Translations under genes and position numbers: made by a program
In this document: in pieces, positions 57,263 to 64,000 of the stretch
How the letters are laid out: each line of letters begins with the position of its first letter
Numbering within the stretch: position 1 is the first letter of the stretch
Notes under the pieces: model-generated
What the model was told of the DNA's origin: nothing
Seen by the model: only the letters and a program-made list of their open reading frames with translations
Databases searched by the model: none
From: Pseudoscleropodium purum
Lineage: Eukaryota; Streptophyta; Bryopsida; Hypnales; Brachytheciaceae
DNA: 64,000 nucleotides
Direction of reading: 5' to 3'
Assembly (NCBI GenBank): GCA_963969395.1
Contig: OZ017795.1
Span: 17,174,001-17,238,000 of the forward strand

Positions 57263-58282
57263 CTTCCCCATTTGATGATAGAGGAAGAATCATTTATGAG
57301 CTAAGTTTATTCAAGGTTCATAACTACATCTATAAAATCTATGACACAATTTGTATATGATGAAGATTAGAGACTTTACATTAAAGATGGCTTTCTTACA
57401 ATATATCAAATTTAGAAATCTTGTTGATTACGATTAAGTCATTTTTTATTTTTTTTTAAGATTTATGAATCCAAATAAATTTTTTACATGTTCATAAGAT
57501 TTTGTAGTATTTTGAATTCTACATATTGATGTGATATTCAATATTTTAGGATTTTAACTTTCATACAACATGTTTCTCACTTTTTGTTTTTTGGAAATGA
57601 ATATTTTATACCAATGATGAGGTGGAAAATATCTTGAATGTTTAGATGAAAGCATGAATAGGCTAAACCAATATAGGTGATTTTATAGTGCAAATTTTGG
57701 TGCAAAAATAGATATGATTTGGGTATAAATTTAGTGGACATGAAGCATTTGGTGCACCTTGAATATATGAGGGATTGAATTTGTGTCGCATAGTATTTAA
57801 TGTCCCTACGCTATATAGTAAGCATTTACTATTGAAGTATTGTTTGTTGTCATGACACAAATTGTTCCATTGTGAAAAAACATTTTTATTATGTATTTTG
57901 GTTTTTGAGTGAGTATGCTTGAAAAAAGTAGGAATAAAAGGAGGGGTCATGGTGAGAAGGACGGTTTAGTTCAATGACAAAACTTGTTAATTTATCTTGG
58001 ATGTTCTATATCTTGTCACAACTTAAAGGAGTAGGTAGCAAATTGGATGTACAACTTTCATGCATTATTTCTCTAGTAGTGTTAAGTGAGGAGCCTCTTG
58101 TGCCTTTCAACAAGTCAAATGGAGCTAAAATCTAAACCAAATGGAGTTGCAAGCACTTAACCATTCAACCAATTCTACAATTTGGCAACTAGTTCTACTT
58201 TCAGTAGACTTTTACTGCTTTTGTTCATTGACTTTTGAGTCCTATTTATTTTCTAAGATGGTTTTATATTTATTTGGACTTT
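57263..58282. other. AT-rich region without recognisable gene
   Basis: A 95-codon minus-strand frame (57,950-57,663) has no recognisable motif. TTTCTCTAGTAGTG (58,068-58,081) resembles a CACTA end read inward to the left, but no partner was found. Confidence 0.4.
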
Positions 58283-59698
58283 GTTAACCCCTAAAGGACC
58301 AAACAATTTTTTTGGCAATATATAAAATTTCGATAGCTCACCAAGAATGGAATTTTCATTTTTTCCTTTGAAATTTTTATATAACATGTAGTTGAGAAGT
58401 AGCTTTAAGGTGCAACAATTTTTGTAACTTTTGACTATATGGTAAAAAGTTATTGTATGATATATAGTTTCTTTTTCAACCCAAGTGCTTGGGCAAATTA
58501 GAAAAAACTATTTTCTTAAGAAAAAAAAATTGAAATTGGTTTTCCTAATTTTTATATAGATGTGGAAATCATTCCATTTTGATTGATGAGATGTTTCAAG
58601 CAATTAAATCTCTACTATAAAATGAACTTTGAACTCCTAAAGGATTGAGGTCATTTTTCTATCAAAAACTACTCAAAACTACCATTTCTACTACATTTAT
58701 CGAAAAAAACAAGAACAAAAAAATTGGGAGAATCTAACTATACAATCTTGTACTCTCCTTGTCTTAGATCATGTGATAAAAATTTCATTAAGTTTGACCA
58801 TATGGATTGGAAGATATAAGCATTCAAAATTGAAAAAAAAATCTTTGAAATCCTATCATTTTAGTTGACTTTGACCGCTATTTGTGGAAAAAATTGCATG
58901 AAAGATTTTGAATTTACAAAATTAACATAATAAAAATAATATTATACATTTGTCTGTCAAATTTGACTTAAGAAAAAATGTATGGAACACATCCAAGAAA
59001 ATCTTGCAATGACACAATGCCCAAAAAATTGACAATATGATAGCTTTTTTTGCTAACATATTTTCTACCTTATAATTTCAATACTAAAAATTCCCATAGG
59101 TGGATTCAAAGATTTATTTGTCTTTGACATACTCCCAAAAAAATTTATAAAAAAACAAAAACTCAAATTTCTATTGAAATTAAAAAGCTTTAATAACCTC
59201 CCAAGAGCCAAAGTCTTGTGGGCAATGGGAAAAAAGAGACACAGTTTGTTCTCTTGCATTCCCAATCTGTTCGCTACAATGTTGCCAAAAAAGAGAATAC
59301 TAATTCACTACATCTACCTAAATCTCCTCCATTTCTTCCCATCAATTTGGTTTTCCTTTGTCTTCTTCTTCATGCCATGTATGGCATGTTAGATGGCATG
59401 TCTAGATACTTCATTCTTACTCATTGCCCACCCTACCTTAAGCTTGTTTTTGCAAATTCTACCTCCTCTCCACTCAATGAATATCTAGCAACCCAGCATG
59501 TGTCTTGAGTTAATTTTGCCTAAAATAGCCTATAGCTTTTTCAACCAATATCAAATTGAAATAAAAGTTATATATCCACAAAGTTCTACTAGAATTATAC
59601 ATTGTCAAAAAATTAAAAGTTTAATCAAATTGAGATTATAAGAACCTATCCAAACTCCAAATTGTTTGTAAGGGAACAATGGTCCTCTAGGAGTTAAT
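58283..59698 (+). mobile_element. TTAACCCCTAAAGG-family element, copy 6 (internally rearranged)
   Basis: Starts TTAACCCCTAAAGGACCAAAC and carries the 5' body through TTCCATTTTGATTGATGAGATG (about 58,600). From CTCCTAAAGGATTGAGG (58,634) it continues with an inverted 3' body (TACAATCTTGTACTC, ATATAAGCATTC). GGTCCTCTAGGAGTTAAT lies at 59,681-59,698. It is therefore two family pieces head to head, with unrelated DNA (about 58,860-59,680) between the last piece and the final terminus. Confidence 0.5.
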
Positions 59699-60199
59699 GC
59701 AATTTTCAAAAATTTTGGAAATCAAATCAAATCATAGGATATATATTATTTATTATAACATTACAACCATTGGAATTGGCATTTTTCAATTCCATAACTA
59801 ATTTTTTAACAATTTAGTATTTTGAATCATTCTCTATTCCTCTATGCTTATTATTTTTTCAAACATGAATATGAATTTTTTTTTAATTTACATGTATTTC
59901 CAACTTGTTTCTTCAATATATTATGGAGAGTTTTAATTTTTAGGATCTACACATTTTAGGGTAAAATGTTCAAAAGTTGAAGTCTAACTATTTGGAAAGA
60001 GTTGAAAATATATTTTTTTAAATCCAAGTATTATGATCTTGCAATGGTAAGGTTTTTTATTCTAAAATTTCAGGAGGGTATACTTTAACAAATTAATTAA
60101 AAGATCCTATTGTTGGATTTGCCAAAAAAATAAATATAGATGAAGATTTTTGCCTTTCTTTTGATTTCTATAAACATAAAAGAACTTTAAGGGTTAAGC
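59699..60199 (+). mobile_element. TTAACCCCTAAAGG-family fragment, copy 7
   Basis: Carries the middle landmark TTGGAATTGGCATTTTTCAA (59,769) and a diverged 3' body with TGATCTTGCAATGGTAAGG and AAGATCCTATTG. It closes with AACTTTAAGGGTTAAGC (60,183-60,199). Confidence 0.5.
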
Positions 60200-61019
60200 T
60201 AATTAAATGAAAGGTAAACGGTTTGTTTTACCTTTCTTTGGATGTTGAAGGATTGTATCTCCATGTAAGAGATATGGACAAAATTGTGAAAGAGAAATGG
60301 ATGGCTAGTGGATGAAATCTAGTACATGTAGTGTGGTATGGATTGAAGTCTACTTGATTAGGTGCATAGAGTAGGAGTGTAAGTGGCAAACTTTTTTCTA
60401 CATTAGAGAAGATTTTGTTTGTTGAATGTTTGAAGCTAAGAGTCATAGTGAGTTGTATATTACAAGTTTTGTATTGAAAATTTGAGAAGATCTCAAGATG
60501 TTTTTTTAATTATAATTTTAGAAATTTATGATTCACTTCATTATGAGTTTGCATGTGAAATTTATGTATCATGGGGTAGAAGAGGGTTAATTGCCATAAA
60601 ATTCAAAATGTTCAAATACTCTTAAAAATTTTGATTAGGAAATATCTAGTTTTAAGATTTGGAATGATTATATATTTAGTTATTAATTTTTTTTAAGTTA
60701 CAAAATTCTTATTTAGTAGTTTTTATATAAAATTTATACTTATTAGAACAAGGAGACAATCAATTGTCATAGAATTCAAAGACAAAGAATTGAATTGCTT
60801 ATAAAATTTTGTTTAAAAAGTTTATACCAATAATTCTCAATTTTTGTGTGATTGTATATTGAATTTTTAGAATTCTATAAAGATGAAGAACTCTTATTTT
60901 AAATTTAGGAAGTAAAAGATATGATCTTGGAAGGAGTAAAGGGGTTTGGAATTGCCAACAATTTGAGAAGGGAATCTTTAAATGGTTATAATAGATACAA
61001 CTACTATAAATGGAATTTT
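60200..61019. other. AT-rich region without recognisable gene
   Basis: Frames at 60,446-60,228 and 61,041-60,799 on the minus strand have no recognisable motif. No repeat termini were found between the two flanking family copies. Confidence 0.4.
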
Positions 61020-61870
61020 TTTTTCTCTTTAAAGTTTTCACACAACATGTGCCTAAGGAGTGGCTTTAAGGTCCAACAATTTTCATAACTTTTGACTACA
61101 TGGTTCAAAAGTTATTGCATGATATGTAATTTTCAATGCTCAACAGGCAACCCAAAAATTTCTTAAAAAATCATTTTTTCAAACATAAAAATTTGAAACT
61201 GGTTTCTGAGAATTATATATTTGCGGAAAGCTTTGAATCATTCTATTTTATGAGATGAAAGTTATGAGGTGTTCTAGTTTGAGGGCAAGTTATGGATTCC
61301 CTACTCTAAAATAAATTTTGGAGTCTTTTATTTAACTCAATTTTTAATATTTGAAAAAAATCATAGGATGTAGATTATTTATTAAAGCATTAAAATCATT
61401 GGAATTGGAATTTTCAATTTTATAATTAAATTCTTAACAATCTAGTGTTTTGAATCATTCTTTACTTCTTTTTACTTACTATTTTCTTCCTATATGTTGT
61501 GCAATTCCTAATGGTCTAAAAAATTTCAAGCATGTAGGCAACTTGCTTTGAAGAATGAATCCAAAGAAGCACCACCATTTTGGTCATTTTTCCATACAAA
61601 TGTGACCTTGTAAAGTGTAGCTACCCGATTTTTTGCAGGGCCAAAAAAAATATTTTGTCACTTCAAATGATAAGATCTTGCAATCTACAAGGTGTGAATT
61701 TTTGAAATTTTTTCCACATCTACTCAAACTAGTGTAATACACAATCCTATGGTTACATGTGTTCAAAAATGTTTTTTTTCTAAAATTCAGTACTTGTATT
61801 AGAAATGGCAGTTTTGGAACATTTTGGGTGAAAGCATAGTCTTTGACCTTTAGGAATAAGAAATTTGTGT
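61020..61870 (+). mobile_element. TTAACCCCTAAAGG-family element, copy 8 (most complete body)
   Basis: Collinear with 12,040-12,779 throughout: TTTCACACAACATGTGCCTAA, AAGCTTTGAATCATTCTATT, CATTGGAATTGGAATTTTCA, TATATGTTGTGCAATTCC, GAATGAATCCAAAGAAGC, GATCTTGCAATCTACAAGG and GGTTACATGTGTTCAAAAATG, ending ACCTTTAGGAATAAG. The start motif is not visible at its left side. The 113-codon minus frame across it (61,925-61,584) is not supported as a gene. Confidence 0.65.
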
Positions 61871-64000
61871 TAGCTTTCCAAAAAAATATCACTCTTGAAT
61901 CAAAATTTTGAAGAAGTTGAGGCAATAATTTGAGTGATAACTACACTTTCAAGGATTTTTATACAAACTTGTTTACGACTTATACAACTCAAATATAAAT
62001 ATAATTTGATTTATACATATTGCATGAATATTGATATTTATCTATTTGCACATACTTTATAAAAATATTGTACACATGTATATGGAGTACATTTGTTTCA
62101 CTCATACTTTCAAGAGAGTAAAAAAGCAAAAAACTATGTGAATCCAACCAAATTCTACATTTTATTCCTTTGGCCTAATAATTATAGATTTTCTTAGAAG
62201 TAATATAGGATCTATAAAATCATCCAAGAGAGTATTTTGGAATTTTCTGCAATATTCTTGGAATATTTTGGAATGATTATAATTTATGAGTATTACTTAT
62301 GGGGTTCCATAAAATACCCTTTGGACTCATGTGTATATCCAAAACTACATGTGTGTGACTCCTCCAAGAATATGAACTCCCTCATGTCTTGGGTGAAATC
62401 TAGTCATAGCTTAGAATCCAATGTTTTAGGATTTTGCATTAAGGATTTTGAAGGAATTGTTATAAAATATGTTGTAACAAAATTATCCTTTGAAAATTGA
62501 AAATTACTCAAGGTCTTCCACATGGGTACAAAGGAGGCAATTATGCATGAGCACTCCTAAGAATTCACAAAGACTATTCTATCATTTCTTTGGTAGAAAC
62601 TCATCTCCATCAAGTTATTTTTGTTGTATGTTTTTTTGATACATTAACTATTTTCTAACAATTTGATCATGAAAAGACCTTTCTAGCCCCTTAGGCATTG
62701 TTATTGTAGACTAAATGGAATTCCCACTTTGTTTGTTAATGGGTTTTTCAATAGGTCGGCGGCAAAATGAAAGTAGAGGAAGAACATTGATTGTTAAGAG
62801 AGGACATTGGAGTACTTCTTTGCATTGGCAATCCAAACTTGTAGCCTATGTAGAAAGAGTGCAAAAGCTCCATTATGATGCCCATTCCTACACTTGCCCC
62901 AATTAAACACCAAGATTTGTTGTTGTTTTATTCTTGAGTATTATTTTATTTATTTTACTTATTTGTTTCATTTTTAGAATTTTTTCTAAAAGCTTTAACA
63001 CTTCTAGTAATACTTCCTAATTACAACCAAATTACTAGGTGATTCATACTTAATGACCCCTATACTATACATGATGGGAATAGTTGAAATTTTTTTTGAT
63101 GTGTTCTCTCAATAATGAATTAGTTAGCGGGGAAGGGAAGGAAGATGGGAGGACTAAATACTTGAATGAGTTGGAAATGAAAGTGTCAAAAGGGAGTTTG
63201 GTTGAATTTCAATTGTTGAACGTTGTTGATGCTTTGTTTATTCATGCATGTGAATGCTTACAATGTTAAAGCACCTCTTACAAAAATTTGTGCAACAATT
63301 TCAAGACATATAGCACTACTAATTTTTTATTTGAAACACACATGTATATTGATCCAATATGTTCATTGTGCATTGGCAATTCCTAAATACCAAACCTACC
63401 ATTCACACTCTTCTAAACCTAAAATTACTCTTTGTAATAACCAACGATGTAAAACTTTCTGCAATCTTGTATCAAAATGTGCATTTTTCAAAAGACTTGA
63501 TGTGAAAGTCCCACTAGACATTCACATAGACTAGTTTTGAATTCTATAAGTTTAAATTTTAATGAATTTACATTGAGTTATATTTATGAATGAATTTTAA
63601 AATGGCTTTGCAATGATATCTATTAGATAATTGCACCTAATTGTGATATGTTTACAAAACCATTGAATCTAGATTTTTACTTAAAATAGAAGTCCTTGTT
63701 AAAGCTTTGGAAACACCTATTCATAGTACTCTGCAAATTTATAGCTTATTCATACATCATCCAAAAAATATTGGAAAAAAATCATTTCAAGAGAATTGAC
63801 TCCCCTAGAGATTCAACAAAAGTTAGACAATTTAATAATGCTCATTATGTTCAAATGCTTATTTGGATGATTTAAGGTACAATTTTCATAGACATTTATA
63901 ATAGAGTTGTTTTTATCCATCCCTTCTTTCTTTTGAATCCAATTTTGATGTAATTTTATTCATAAAAAAAAATTGTATACATGGCAAAATGACCCTAAAG
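61871..64000. other. AT-rich region without recognisable gene
   Basis: Frames at 62,237-62,500, 62,715-62,906, 63,084-63,269 and 63,223-63,534 (plus) carry no motif I can place. Two of them overlap in different frames, as expected by chance. The region runs to the window edge without an end of the AT-rich block. Confidence 0.4.

Noticed and set aside
32274..58081. A second, larger CACTA element between CACTACAAAATGG (32,274) and CTCTAGTAGTG (58,081)
   Set aside because: Beyond the first six bases the ends do not match, and the flanking triplets differ (TTC versus TTA).
61584..61925. 113-codon minus-strand frame
   Set aside because: It lies across a non-coding repeat family whose other copies do not keep the frame open.
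1..64000. CRISPR arrays, rRNA genes, integrated bacterial or organellar DNA
   Set aside because: No regularly spaced identical repeats, no conserved rRNA blocks and no organelle gene sequences were seen on either strand.

Overview
This is nuclear DNA from a land plant. The supporting signs are a Ty1/Copia retrotransposon with a primer-binding site of the initiator-methionine tRNA type, an En/Spm (CACTA) transposase gene with an intron, a hAT-type foldback element, and long gene-poor AT-rich stretches. The species cannot be named from the sequence. No rRNA gene, convincing tRNA gene, CRISPR array or bacterial-style operon was seen.

Two compositional blocks meet near position 10,440. Sampled lines of block 1 (1-10,440) are roughly 40-45% GC and contain CpG. 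Block 1 holds the only plausible host genes: a 121-residue protein (1,527-1,892, plus) and a 255-residue protein (5,040-5,807, minus). Both carry an unusual Cys/His motif, H-x-C-x4-C-P-x-C-H, once in the first and three times in the second. I recognise no named domain, so this small putative metal-binding family is the best candidate here for something undescribed.

Block 2 (10,441-64,000) is AT-rich, often 20-30% GC by eye, and is a graveyard of nested mobile elements. (a) A dispersed family with the inverted terminal motif TTAACCCCTAAAGG recurs at 11.7-14.2, 20.9-21.5, 22.2-22.6, 27.8-28.3, 58.3-60.2 and 61.0-61.9 kb. (b) A GC-rich 571-bp hAT-like foldback element sits inside one of these copies with a perfect 8-bp target duplication. 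(c) A candidate 2.9-kb CACTA-like element at 20,704-23,604 contains two large foldbacks. (d) A Copia element on the minus strand runs from 57,074 (5' LTR) to 32,300 (3' LTR). Its reverse transcriptase was split by a 19.6-kb CACTA transposon (34,117-53,729) with a perfect 3-bp target duplication.

The CACTA transposon carries a decayed Tnp2 transposase on the minus strand (42.9-46.4 kb) and a divergent decayed second gene on the plus strand (48.7-49.7 kb). A probable 1.29-kb solo LTR later landed in that second gene. The order of events is Copia, then CACTA, then solo LTR. No intact protein-coding gene was recognised in block 2; its coding remnants carry in-frame stops, and C-to-T decay is a likely cause.
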